Source: JBHFEI01 sp041928815
GTDB taxonomy: Bacteria; Pseudomonadota; Alphaproteobacteria; Rhizobiales; Rhizobiaceae
Length of the DNA stretch: 64,000 bases
Direction of reading: 5' to 3'
NCBI RefSeq assembly: GCF_041928815.1
Contig: NZ_JBHFEI010000010.1
Coordinates: forward strand, 145,834-209,833
A model generated the notes under the pieces. That model worked only from the letters and a program-made list of their open reading frames with translations. It was not told the origin of the DNA and ran no database searches. Made by a program: the position numbers and the translations under genes. Below are positions 1-8,039 of this stretch, one piece after another. Each line of letters opens with the position of its first letter. The stretch's first letter is position 1.

Positions 1-178
1 TGTACGGACATTTCAAGGAAAAGCCGCCCCGCCCGCCGGAACATTCGCCGGCGCGATGCGTTCGCCTCACGGATCCGCGCCCGCACGCGTCCGCTCTGGA
101 CGAGGATGCCCGGACCGGCGGGGGCGCGCGCGACAGCAACGCCTTCAATCCCCCCGGGATCGTCGGCAGGAGGATGGC

Positions 179-448
179 ATGCAGGACAATCGAGACCTTT
201 ATGCGCATCGCGACGACCATCCCCATCTCAAAGGCGACGACCTGGCCGCGAAGGTGGCGCGGGCGATCCGCTACACGGCGCTCATCGACACCAGCGACAT
301 CGTCGTCTCGGCGATCGGACGCATGGTCGTGATCGACGGCCATGTCGGCGGCGAGCAGGACATCGCCTGCGCCGGCGAGGCAGCGGCCTGCGTCATCGGC
401 GTCGGCAGCGTGCTCAACCGGCTGACGGTCCGCAACCGCCCCTCCTGA
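179..448 (+). CDS. BON domain-containing protein
   Basis: Small protein of 89 residues whose residues 20-80 look like one BON domain: a helix rich in Ala/Arg, then short strands around a VVIDGHVGGEQD glycine turn and a closing helix with GVGSVLNRL. BON domains (OsmY type) are usually linked to membrane or ligand binding. No signal peptide or membrane segment is seen. The start is fixed by AGGAGG five bases before the ATG. The frame stays open back to base 56, but that part is Arg-rich, low in complexity and has no ribosome site. It stands alone, 93 bp ahead of the nuclease gene. The precise role is unknown. Confidence 0.8.
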   Translation: MQDNRDLYAHRDDHPHLKGDDLAAKVARAIRYTALIDTSDIVVSAIGRMVVIDGHVGGEQDIACAGEAAACVIGVGSVLNRLTVRNRPS

Positions 449-541
449 GACTGCCGCTCCCGCGGCTGTCGCGTATCCCCGCCTCAACCTTTCCGAAACC
501 CCGCCGGGCCATACTGGCGCCCGACAACGGAGCGCGAGGCG

Positions 542-1327
542 ATGGCGGGAAAGAAACGGAAGACGCGCGGCGGGCGTCGCGCGGCGCCGCGCAAGGTGGC
601 GAGGCGCAGCAGCGGCATGGCGGGCTGGATCGTCGTCGCGCTTCTCGGCCTCGGCGGATACGTCGCCTATCACGAGGGTGGTGCCGAGCGGGCGGCCGTC
701 CTCGTCACCCGGCTCGATCTCTCCCGGCCGGCCGGGCTTGCCGCACCGTCGCCCGAGGACGACCGGTCGCGCGCGGCGCCGATGCCCGACACCGTCGCCT
801 TTCCGACGGCCGCGATCCGGCCGGAAAAGGCGGTGCCCATGCCCGGCGACAGGCCCGCCGTCCCCTCCGATACCCCGATGCCCGGCGCCCTTCAGGGCAT
901 GCCCCTCCAAGCCTCCGTGCCGCCCGTCGCCCGGCAGGGCGCCGGCGACACCTGGTACTACTGCGCCCTGCGCAGGGATCACTGCGTCATCGACGGCGAC
1001 ACGTTCATCCTCGGCGGCGAGACGGTCCGCATCGCCGATATCGATGCGCCGGAAACGAAACAGGCGAAATGCGAGAGCGAGCGGATCCGCGGCAGTGCGG
1101 CGCGCGAGCGCCTGCGCGAGCTTCTCAATGCCGGTCCCGTGACGCTCCGGCCCCTTGCCGGGCGCGACGAGGACAAATACGGCCGCAAGCTGCGCATCGT
1201 GCTGCGCAACGACCGCTCGCTCGGCGAACAGCTCGTCGCGGAAGGGCTCGCGCGGCGCTGGACCGGCGCCCGCCAGCCCTGGTGCGGAGGCGTCGCCGAT
1301 CGGCCGGCGGCGGCTCCCGCCGGCTGA
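542..1327 (+). CDS. Membrane-anchored thermonuclease (SNase) family protein
   Basis: 261 residues. A very basic N-terminus (residues 1-25) is followed by one hydrophobic segment (about 27-42), then a Pro-rich linker to about residue 135 and a staphylococcal-nuclease-like domain (about 138-240). The active-site layout is preserved: DGDTF, then RIADIDAPE supplying the Arg and Glu nine residues apart, and KYGRKL supplying the second Arg. Expected activity is Ca-dependent cleavage of nucleic acid on the outer side of the inner membrane. YYCALRRDHC and the final WC may form disulfides, which fits a periplasmic location. Monocistronic, convergent with pdxA2. No partner genes hint at a specific role. 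Confidence 0.82.
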   Translation: MAGKKRKTRGGRRAAPRKVARRSSGMAGWIVVALLGLGGYVAYHEGGAERAAVLVTRLDLSRPAGLAAPSPEDDRSRAAPMPDTVAFPTAAIRPEKAVPMPGDRPAVPSDTPMPGALQGMPLQASVPPVARQGAGDTWYYCALRRDHCVIDGDTFILGGETVRIADIDAPETKQAKCESERIRGSAARERLRELLNAGPVTLRPLAGRDEDKYGRKLRIVLRNDRSLGEQLVAEGLARRWTGARQPWCGGVADRPAAAPAG

Positions 1328-1337
1328 TCGGCGGATA

Positions 1338-2324
1338 TCACGCGGCGCCGCGCGGCGCGCGTGCCATCCGCCTTGCATAGGCGATCGCCGAGAGCGTGTT
1401 GACATGATTGGCCCTGCCCGTGCCGGCAATGTCGAAGGCGGTGCCGTGGTCGACCGAGACGCGGTCGATCGGCAGGCCGAGGGAAACGTTGACCGCCGTC
1501 TCGAAGGCGACGAGCTTGATCGGGATATGGCCCTGGTCGTGATACTGCGCGATGACCAGATCGAAGGCCCCGCCATAGGCGCGGGCATAGACCGTATCGG
1601 CCGGGATCGGTCCGACGACGTCGATGCCGCGCGCGCGGGCAAGCGCCACCGCCGGGGCGAGGAAGCGTTCATCCTCGTCGCCGAACAGGCCGTTCTCTCC
1701 GCAATGGGGATTGATGCCGGCAACGGCGATGCGCGGCGTCTGCCCCAGCCTCAGGAAGTGGCGCTGCCCTGCCTCGATCGTCGCCAGCACCCGCTCCACC
1801 GTCGCCCGGTCGATGGCGGTGCGCAACGAAACATGGGTCGAGACATGCAGCGTGTTCAGCCGCTCCGAGGCGAGCAGCATGAACGAACTCTTCGAGCCCG
1901 TCAGATGGGCGAGCAGCCCGGTATGTCCGTCGAAATGGTGGCCGGCGCGGTTCATCGCCTCCTTGTTGATCGGCGCGGTGACGATGACGTCGGCTCTTCC
2001 CGTCATGGCGCGTTCGACGGCGCGGGTGATGTAGCGCACCGAGGCATCGCCCGAAACGGCGCTCACCGTGCCGATTGCGGGCAGGTCGCCGTCGATCGGC
2101 ACCTCGTCGACGCGGATGAGGGCCGGGTCTCCCTCTTCGGCCGCGCCGAAGGCGAGACCTGCGCCGGTGATCGCGTTGGCGCGCTTAAGCGCCGCCCGGC
2201 TGCCGACGACGACGAAATCGCGCCGTTCCTCGACGGGCAGCGTCGCCAGCGCCTTGACGATCACCTCCGGCCCGACGCCCGAGGGATCGCCGAGCGTGAT
2301 CGCGACCTGCGGGTTTCTCTGCAT
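1338..2324 (-). CDS. pdxA2: PdxA2-type 4-phospho-threonate/erythronate dehydrogenase
   Basis: 328 residues, full length for the PdxA family (NAD-dependent oxidative decarboxylation of a 4-phosphorylated hydroxy acid). Opens with ITLGDPSGVGPE and carries the three metal-binding histidine regions: GHHFDGHTGLLAHL, NPHCGENGLFGDED and QYHDQGH. True PdxA works in pyridoxal-phosphate synthesis, but this copy lies 16 bp after an Fe-alcohol dehydrogenase and in the same locus as a DUF1537 kinase. That pairing is the known signature of PdxA2, which converts 4-phospho-D-threonate or -erythronate to DHAP and CO2. Assignment to PdxA2 rather than PdxA is by context. Confidence 0.85.
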   Translation of the reverse strand: MQRNPQVAITLGDPSGVGPEVIVKALATLPVEERRDFVVVGSRAALKRANAITGAGLAFGAAEEGDPALIRVDEVPIDGDLPAIGTVSAVSGDASVRYITRAVERAMTGRADVIVTAPINKEAMNRAGHHFDGHTGLLAHLTGSKSSFMLLASERLNTLHVSTHVSLRTAIDRATVERVLATIEAGQRHFLRLGQTPRIAVAGINPHCGENGLFGDEDERFLAPAVALARARGIDVVGPIPADTVYARAYGGAFDLVIAQYHDQGHIPIKLVAFETAVNVSLGLPIDRVSVDHGTAFDIAGTGRANHVNTLSAIAYARRMARAPRGAA

Positions 2325-2340
2325 GACGGTCTCCTGGGCC

Positions 2341-3474
2341 TCAATAGGCGGCTTCGTAGATGGTGCGGATGTCGTTTCGCGACAGGTCGCGCGGATTGTT
2401 GTCGAGCAGCCGTCGGATGGCGAATGCGTCGTCGGCCATCCGGTCGAGATCGCTCTGCGGCACGCCGAGGCCGGACAGCGTCATCTCGATGCCGAGCGCG
2501 GCGCAGAAGCCATGGGCCGCCTTGAACACCGCCTCCGGTTCCGGGCGCGCCGAAAGGCCGAGCGCGGACAGCACGGCTCGCGTCTTCTCGACGACGGCCG
2601 GCGTGTTGAAGGCCAGCACATGCGGAAAGATCAGCGCATTCGCGGCACCATGGGCGACATGCCAGCGCGTGCCGAGCGGATAGGCGAGCGCATGCCCGCC
2701 CGCCGTGTTCACCGGGCCGAGGCAGATGCCGCCGTAGAAGGAGGCAAGCGACAGTCCGGCCCGCGCCTCCGCGTCGCTTCCGTCGGCCACGGCCCGGGCG
2801 AGATATCGCCCGACGAGGCGCACGCCCTCGATCGCATACATGTCGATCAGCGGATGGGCCCGGCGGTTGGTGTAGGCCTCGACGCAATGGGCCATGGCGT
2901 CGACCCCGGTCGCGGCCGTCGTCGACGGCGGCACGCTGATGGTGAGCGCCGGATCGATGATGGCGATGTCGGCCAGCATCAGCGGGCTCTCGACGGCAAG
3001 CTTCGCCTGCGTCGCCGGATCGGTGACCAGCGCGCGGATGCCGGCCTCGCTGCCAGTGCCGGCCGTGGTCGGCACCTGGGCCAGGCCCGTGCGGCGCGGC
3101 CCCTTGACGCGGTTGGGCCCGACGACCTCGGCGAGCGTCTGCTCCGTGCCGGTCAGCACGGCGGCGAGCTTGGCGAGGTCCATGGCGCTGCCGCCGCCGA
3201 AGCCGACGACAAGGTCGGGGCGTGCGGCCGCGGCGGCGGCGAGCACGGCGTCGAGATTGGCCGCGTCCGGTTCCGGCCGCACGCCGGAAAACACGGTGAC
3301 GTCGCCGTCGAGGCCGAGGCAGTCGGCACGGCCCGCATTGAACGCGTCGGCGACGACTAAGGGGCGCCGATAGCCCATGGCCGAGGCCCAGGCGGAAAGC
3401 CGCGATGCCGACCCGGCGCCGAATTCGATCGTGCTCGGACGAAGAAGGGTGATCGGCGTGTCGAGGAGTGCCAT
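2341..3474 (-). CDS. Iron-containing alcohol dehydrogenase family protein
   Basis: 377 residues, normal length for group III Fe-ADHs. N-terminal Rossmann-like half with GFGGGSAMDLAK (nucleotide binding, about residues 93-104) and TTAGTGSEA; C-terminal helical half with the metal ligands GVDAMAHCVE (Asp, His), GGHALAYPLG (His) and VAHGAANA (His). It would oxidise an alcohol or reduce an aldehyde with NAD(P). Maleylacetate reductases and lactaldehyde/propanediol enzymes belong to the same family, so the substrate cannot be fixed from sequence. First gene of a two-gene minus-strand unit with pdxA2 (16 bp gap). A GGGAAAGG ribosome site lies ahead of the ATG. Probably handles a carbonyl intermediate of the local pathway (inference). 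Confidence 0.85.
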   Translation of the reverse strand: MALLDTPITLLRPSTIEFGAGSASRLSAWASAMGYRRPLVVADAFNAGRADCLGLDGDVTVFSGVRPEPDAANLDAVLAAAAAARPDLVVGFGGGSAMDLAKLAAVLTGTEQTLAEVVGPNRVKGPRRTGLAQVPTTAGTGSEAGIRALVTDPATQAKLAVESPLMLADIAIIDPALTISVPPSTTAATGVDAMAHCVEAYTNRRAHPLIDMYAIEGVRLVGRYLARAVADGSDAEARAGLSLASFYGGICLGPVNTAGGHALAYPLGTRWHVAHGAANALIFPHVLAFNTPAVVEKTRAVLSALGLSARPEPEAVFKAAHGFCAALGIEMTLSGLGVPQSDLDRMADDAFAIRRLLDNNPRDLSRNDIRTIYEAAY

Positions 3475-3717
3475 CGCGGCTGCCTTTCCCGTTGCGGGGA
3501 CGATATGATGTAAAGTTGTTATATGACGTGTCGGGTAAATTACAAGAAGAAGATCCGGAGATGGAACATGTGCCTTGAACGAGACCGGACTATCCCTCTA
3601 ATATTCTGTTATCATTGAAGGAACACCAAGTCGCGGCGTCTTGGGAGCCGAGAGTGGCGACCCCGCCATGACGTCGCGAAAATTGTAAATTCGGTTGCCC
3701 TCCTGGGGCCGCTTGTC
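3475..3717 (-). promoter_or_regulatory. AT-rich leader of the Fe-ADH/pdxA2 unit
   Basis: A 243 bp stretch between the sialidase-like gene and the Fe-ADH gene. It is clearly more AT-rich than its surroundings at 3505-3545 and 3595-3620 and holds no convincing gene. Around 3514-3523 the bases GTTATATGAC form an imperfect palindrome (GTyATATrAC), a plausible site for the FadR-type regulator encoded at 13.05 kb. No clear -35/-10 pair could be chosen. The two short minus-strand frames inside it have no ribosome site. Confidence 0.3.
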
Positions 3718-4896
3718 TCAATCGGGCGACGCGAGGCGGACATGCTTGATCGCGCGGCGATAATAGGTGTAGGCGATGTGAAGCGCCCCGTCCGGCCCTT
3801 CGACGATCGAGGGATAGGAATATTCGCGATTGCGGGCATCCTGCGAATTGTTGGTCAGGCAATAGCCGTCGCCGGTGTCGAGGTCGCGGTGGTGAAGGAT
3901 CCGGCTGCTCGAGGGATCGAGGATCGTCAGGCGGAGCGGCGCCCGCGGCACGCCCCAGATCGCGGCACGGGCCGAGGCTGGCGCGGGTGTCGTATCGTCG
4001 TCGCCGTCGATCTCGTCGTAGAGCGACAGGCGGCGGTCGGACGACATGGCGGCGTTGACCGGATTGTGCACCATCGCGATCCGCCCGTCGCCGAGCCGGA
4101 TCGCCTGGATCGAGGAATTGTTGTTCGGCAGCACCGTCGGCTCCGGCGCGCTCCAGGTCATGCCGTCGTCCGCCGAGACGCTGCGCAGCACCTGTTCGGC
4201 GAAGCGGTTGCGAAAGAAGGCGAGGGGGCGGCCGCCCGCGCCCGGCACGATGTTCATGTGCACCGCGCCGAGGCTGTCCGGCACGTCGTGAAGGGTGAAA
4301 CGCGCGCCGTCATCGGTGGAGACGAGGACGCCGGCCGTGTCGATGTTGCCGGACCAGCGGCGCCCCGGCTCGCTGACGCAGCGGAACACCGGCAGAAGCC
4401 AGGTTCCGTCCGCCGCGAAGACCGGCGGCTGGCGCACGAAGGTTCCCGGACGGTCGGTAAGGGTCTCGACCGGACCGAAGCTCAGGCCGCCGTCCTCTGA
4501 CACGCGCCTGCGGATGATCGCGCCGTCCTGATCGCCGGCGGTCTGCGCGGTGAAGACGAGCCAGACCGTTCCCCGGGGCGTGGTGAACAGCACCGGATTC
4601 TGCTCGGATCGCGCCGGATCGTCGCTGAGTCGCTCGGGGGCCGACCATGTGTCCGCGCCGGGGGCGAGCCGCGACATGTAAATCGAGATGTCGCTCATGC
4701 CTTCCATCGTGCCGGCGAACCAGACGCAGGCAAGCGTGCCGTCCGGCAGGACATGCAGGTTTGCGGCATGGTTCTGGACGCAAGGGGAGGGCAGGAACGC
4801 CTCGTGGCACCCGCCCGTCTGTGGATGGGCCGTCATCCGTCCCGTCATGCGCGCCGGAATCTCCGCCGGATCCAGTCCCGTGCTTGCCTCGGTCAT
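3718..4896 (-). CDS. Sialidase-like BNR/Asp-box protein, probably cytoplasmic
   Basis: 392 residues. Bacterial-neuraminidase-repeat propeller with three visible Asp boxes (SEDGGLSFG, STDDGARFT, SADDGMTWS) and sialidase-like spacing of strands, ending with YSYPSIVEGPDGALHIAYTY. Members cleave or bind sialic-acid-like or other sugars. No signal peptide, so it would act inside the cell after uptake. The start at 4896 is chosen because AGGGGA lies eight bases upstream; the frame is open 14 codons further but without a ribosome site. Lies 25 bp after the aldolase gene in one operon. A sialidase-like enzyme next to an NAL/DHDPS aldolase suggests sequential breakdown of a nonulosonic-acid or keto-acid conjugate, but no nanE/nanK is present. 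The catalytic Tyr/Glu pair was not located with certainty. Confidence 0.72.
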   Translation of the reverse strand: MTEASTGLDPAEIPARMTGRMTAHPQTGGCHEAFLPSPCVQNHAANLHVLPDGTLACVWFAGTMEGMSDISIYMSRLAPGADTWSAPERLSDDPARSEQNPVLFTTPRGTVWLVFTAQTAGDQDGAIIRRRVSEDGGLSFGPVETLTDRPGTFVRQPPVFAADGTWLLPVFRCVSEPGRRWSGNIDTAGVLVSTDDGARFTLHDVPDSLGAVHMNIVPGAGGRPLAFFRNRFAEQVLRSVSADDGMTWSAPEPTVLPNNNSSIQAIRLGDGRIAMVHNPVNAAMSSDRRLSLYDEIDGDDDTTPAPASARAAIWGVPRAPLRLTILDPSSSRILHHRDLDTGDGYCLTNNSQDARNREYSYPSIVEGPDGALHIAYTYYRRAIKHVRLASPD

Positions 4897-4921
4897 CGTG
4901 CTTTTCCCCTGTCTCGCCGGT

Positions 4922-5863
4922 TCAGCCGAGGGCGGCATATTGCGCCGCGAGCGTCGCGCGCTCGTCCGCGCCGAGCGGCAGGAGCGGCGGCCGCGTCCGC
5001 GTCCAGCCGCCGTCGCCGGTCTTCAGGCCGATCATCGCCTTGATCGTCGGGATCTGAACATAGGAATTGGACAATGCCCGATAGGCCTGGATGCGCGCCT
5101 GGGCCGCCTCCACGTCGAAGGCCCGGGCAGGATCGCCCGCGTGGTCGAAGACGGTGCGCAGCGCCCCGCCGACGATGTTCGATGTCGCGGTGATGCAGCC
5201 GGCACCCCCGGCGCGCAGGAGCGGCAGCATCAGCGGGTCGGCGCCCGCAAGGACGGAAAAACCCGGAAAGCCGGCGACCAGTGCTTCCATGTTCTTGAAA
5301 TCGCCCGAGGAGTCCTTGATGCCGACGACGGTGTCGGGAAAGGCGGCGATCAGCCGTGCGACGAGCGCCGGCGACAGCGCGATCCCCGAGACCTGCGGAA
5401 TATGGTAGAGGACGATCTCGAGCCTGCTGTCGGCGATGCGCTCGATCACCTCCGCATAGGCGCGGAACAGCCCCTCGTCGGACACGCCCTTGTAGTAGAA
5501 GGGCGGCAGCATCACCACGCGGGTCACGCCGTTGGTGAGCGCATGACGCGTGAGGTCGACGGTCTCGGGAATGGCCGTGACGCCGGTGCCGGGCAGCAGG
5601 CGCTCCGGCGCGATGCCGGCGGCGAGCACGCCTTCGAGAAGGGCCCGCCGCTCCGCGCTCGAAAACGAGTTGGCCTCGCCGGTCGTGCCGAGCAGCGCGA
5701 TGCCGTGGCAGCCCTCGTCGAGGAGTTGCCGGCAATGGGCGGTAAACAGCCCGAGATCGGGCGTCAGATCGGCATTGAGCGCGGTCGCTGCCGCGCAATA
5801 GACGCCGGCAATCCTGTGATCGGGCCTGTGATCGGGCCTGTGATCGTGCTTTTGATCGGGCAT
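4922..5863 (-). CDS. DHDPS/N-acetylneuraminate lyase family aldolase
   Basis: 313 residues, a complete (beta/alpha)8 class I aldolase. Signature features: LLGTTGEANS (substrate carboxylate loop, about residues 58-67), YHIPQVSG with the catalytic Tyr, and GIKDSSGD with the Schiff-base Lys. The family cleaves or forms a pyruvate-bearing 2-keto acid. The catabolic setting argues for a lyase rather than lysine-pathway DapA. The N-terminus carries a short repeat (HDHRPDHRPDHR) made by a 12 bp DNA repeat. GGAGGAG eight bases before the ATG fixes the start. First gene of the minus-strand arm, divergent from the transporter operon. The actual substrate is unknown. Confidence 0.83.
   Translation of the reverse strand: MPDQKHDHRPDHRPDHRIAGVYCAAATALNADLTPDLGLFTAHCRQLLDEGCHGIALLGTTGEANSFSSAERRALLEGVLAAGIAPERLLPGTGVTAIPETVDLTRHALTNGVTRVVMLPPFYYKGVSDEGLFRAYAEVIERIADSRLEIVLYHIPQVSGIALSPALVARLIAAFPDTVVGIKDSSGDFKNMEALVAGFPGFSVLAGADPLMLPLLRAGGAGCITATSNIVGGALRTVFDHAGDPARAFDVEAAQARIQAYRALSNSYVQIPTIKAMIGLKTGDGGWTRTRPPLLPLGADERATLAAQYAALG
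5813..5848. repeat. 12-bp tandem repeat inside aldolase 5' end
   Basis: CCTGTGATCGGG is repeated almost three times in tandem within the first 17 codons of the aldolase gene and adds a His/Asp/Arg/Pro-rich tag (HRPDHRPDHR) before the enzyme fold begins. In-frame unit length (12 bp = 4 codons) means copy-number change would not break the gene. Confidence 0.8.
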
Positions 5864-6189
5864 GAAGCGTTCTCCTCCGGATGCGCCGGGACGGTGACGG
5901 TGTCCGTATCCGCGCCACGAGCGGTGCGGCGACCGGAAACCGCGCCTAGGTTTTTTGACGGACGGGAGGATTTGTCAAGCTGTTAAATTCGAGAGAGGAT
6001 TCGTGACCCTATCAAGATAATGAAATTAAAAGGAATTTACTCAGGATATGTTCGGATCGATGAAAAATCGCGAATTTATGTTGACATATTTACAATACTC
6101 GATCACAACTCGGTCGGCAACGATAGACCGGCGGCATGCCGGGACGGCGCGGAGGGGCGCCTGCGTTGCATTCAACCGGGAGGATCGGG
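5864..6189. promoter_or_regulatory. Divergent control region of the sugar-acid/peptide-transporter locus
   Basis: 326 bp between two divergent operons and much more AT-rich (5975-6110) than the rest of the locus. It must hold both promoters. A near-perfect palindrome TATGTTGACATA at about 6078-6089 is a candidate operator for the FadR-type regulator at the end of the plus-strand operon, and contains TTGACA, which could serve as a -35 box. Assignment is by eye only. A weak TTATrT-GAC resemblance exists to the palindrome at 3514-3523. Confidence 0.4.
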
Positions 6190-7842
6190 ATGTCTGAGAC
6201 AAAGGCGGGCAATATCGCGCAGTGGTCGGGCCTTTCGCGCCGCGAGGCACTGAAGCTCGGGTTCGGCGCAGGCGTGGCGCTGACGGTGTTCGGGCTCGAA
6301 GCCCGCATCGTGCTGGCCGACGAGGGCCAGGTGCTGAAGGTCGCCAATCCGGCCTTCAACCAGGACTGGTCGCCCTTGCGCGGCGGTGGCGTGCCCTATC
6401 GCTGGAACTCGGCCTGGTGGGCCTCGCCGATGTATTTCGATGCCGAGGGCAAGATCCACCCCTATGTCTTCACCAGTTGGGAAGGCTCGGCCGACAACAG
6501 GACGTGGACCTTCAAGATCGACCCGAAGGCGGTCTTCTCCGACGGCAGCAAGATCACGGCCGAGGACGTGAAGGGCTCGTGGAACGTCGCGGCCATGCCG
6601 AACACCAAGAGCCAGCGCGCCGACCAGGTGCTGGGCAAGGTCGCCGGCTACGCCGACGTCGGCTCCGGCGCGGCCAAGGACATTGCCGGCATCGCCACGC
6701 CGGACGAGGCGACCGTCGTCGTCACCCTGTCGGAGCCCGATCCGATCTTCTTCATGCGGCTTGCCAACCACATCGCGCCGATCACCAAGGCGTCGCAGTC
6801 GCGCGGCGAGGACGGCGAGGAGGTCGCCGACTGGTACCTGCCCGACAATGGCGCGGTCTATTCCGGCCCGTTCAGGCTGACGAGCATCGATATCGACGCC
6901 GGTAAGCTGGTGTTCGAGCCGAACGAGAATTTCTTCGGGCCGAAGCCGAAGCTCGCGCGCATCGAGATCACCTCGATCGAGGACAATGTCACGGCGACCT
7001 CGTTGCTGAAATCCGGCGAGTTCAACGCCCATACGGAACTCGTCACCTCGACCATCGTCCAGGATCTCGGTGCCGAATTCGCCGCCGGCCCGCTGATCCC
7101 GACCAGCCAGCATTTCTGGTTCAACGCGGCCCGCGCGCCGATGGACGATCCGAAGGTGCGCCAGGCCCTGATCCTCGCCGTCGACCGCGACGGGCTGATG
7201 AAGGCCTCCTTCCCGGACGGTCCGCACAAGAAGGCCGACCAAGTGATCAATTCCGTCCCCGGCGCCGAGAATTCCGGCTTCGAGCCCTATCCCTACGACC
7301 CGGAGGCCGCGAAGACACTGCTCGCCGAATCGCGCTATGGCGGGCCGGAGCGGCTGCCGAAGCTGATGTTCGTCGGCATCTCCTCGCCGGCGAACGAGGC
7401 GGCGGCCCAATTCATCGCCGAGCAGTGGCGCCAGAATCTCGGCATCTCCGCCGTCGACATGAAGCCGCAGCAGGACGCCTATGCCGGGCCGGACCAGAAC
7501 GCGGTGCAGATCTTCCGCGACGACGTCGGAACCCGCGTGCCCGATGCCGTCTCCTATCTCGCCGGCTCGATCGCCTCCACCTCGTCGAACGCGCAGAACA
7601 AGATGGGCGGTTACAAGAACGACAAGGTCGATGCGCTTCTGGCCGAGGCCGCGACCAAGGCCGCCGACGACCCTCAGCGCGTGGCGCTGGCGCAGGAAGC
7701 GCAAAAGCTCTTCCGCGAGGACTACGCCTTCATCCCTTGGTACGCTCAGGCCATGTCGCGCTGGGCGAGCGCCAACGTCAAGGGCATGGAGAAGAACCTC
7801 GACTGGCAGGTCGTCGCCCCCTGGGACATCGCGATCGGCTGA
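6190..7842 (+). CDS. Peptide-family (SBP_bac_5) ABC transporter substrate-binding protein, Tat-type signal
   Basis: 550 residues. N-terminus has a twin-arginine signal (SRREALKLGFG, Arg17-Arg18) followed by a hydrophobic stretch and a likely cleavage around VLADEG. The mature part is a cluster C (DppA/OppA-like) binding protein: FTSWEGSADNRTWTFKI, FSDGSKITAEDVKGSW and LLAESRYGG are typical. Start chosen at 6190 because GGGAGG precedes it; the frame is open 18 codons upstream without support. First gene of a 7.6 kb plus-strand operon with two permeases and two ATPases. This transporter class carries peptides, nickel, oligosaccharides and, in Haemophilus ducreyi SatABCD, sialic acid. The sialidase-like and NAL-like neighbours make a sugar-acid ligand plausible (inference). 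Confidence 0.88.
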   Translation: MSETKAGNIAQWSGLSRREALKLGFGAGVALTVFGLEARIVLADEGQVLKVANPAFNQDWSPLRGGGVPYRWNSAWWASPMYFDAEGKIHPYVFTSWEGSADNRTWTFKIDPKAVFSDGSKITAEDVKGSWNVAAMPNTKSQRADQVLGKVAGYADVGSGAAKDIAGIATPDEATVVVTLSEPDPIFFMRLANHIAPITKASQSRGEDGEEVADWYLPDNGAVYSGPFRLTSIDIDAGKLVFEPNENFFGPKPKLARIEITSIEDNVTATSLLKSGEFNAHTELVTSTIVQDLGAEFAAGPLIPTSQHFWFNAARAPMDDPKVRQALILAVDRDGLMKASFPDGPHKKADQVINSVPGAENSGFEPYPYDPEAAKTLLAESRYGGPERLPKLMFVGISSPANEAAAQFIAEQWRQNLGISAVDMKPQQDAYAGPDQNAVQIFRDDVGTRVPDAVSYLAGSIASTSSNAQNKMGGYKNDKVDALLAEAATKAADDPQRVALAQEAQKLFREDYAFIPWYAQAMSRWASANVKGMEKNLDWQVVAPWDIAIG

Positions 7843-8039
7843 CGCTACCGGCCGGGCACGCGCCCGGCCGTTCCTGAACGCGCAGCGGATCGCGCGCCGT
7901 CCTGGATGCGCGGCGCTCGCAAGGGGACGGGCGATGCGGCGCCGCCCGTCCCCGCAGCCCTCGCGTCGCTGCCGCAAGTGATCTTTGGAGACCGGTGGGC
8001 GGCGCGCGCGAATGCAGGCTCCACGGGACAAGCGGACGG

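Noticed and set aside
1338..2324. Calling the PdxA homologue the vitamin B6 enzyme
   Set aside because: Co-localisation with a DUF1537 kinase favours the PdxA2 acid-sugar role; no other pdx gene is near.
5813..5848. Tandem 12 bp repeat as a regulatory site or CRISPR-like array
   Set aside because: It lies inside the coding frame, is in register with codons and has no spacers; no CRISPR array was seen anywhere in the window.
4922..5863. Calling the DHDPS-family gene dapA
   Set aside because: It lies in a catabolic operon with a sialidase-like gene and importer; lysine biosynthesis is not supported by context.
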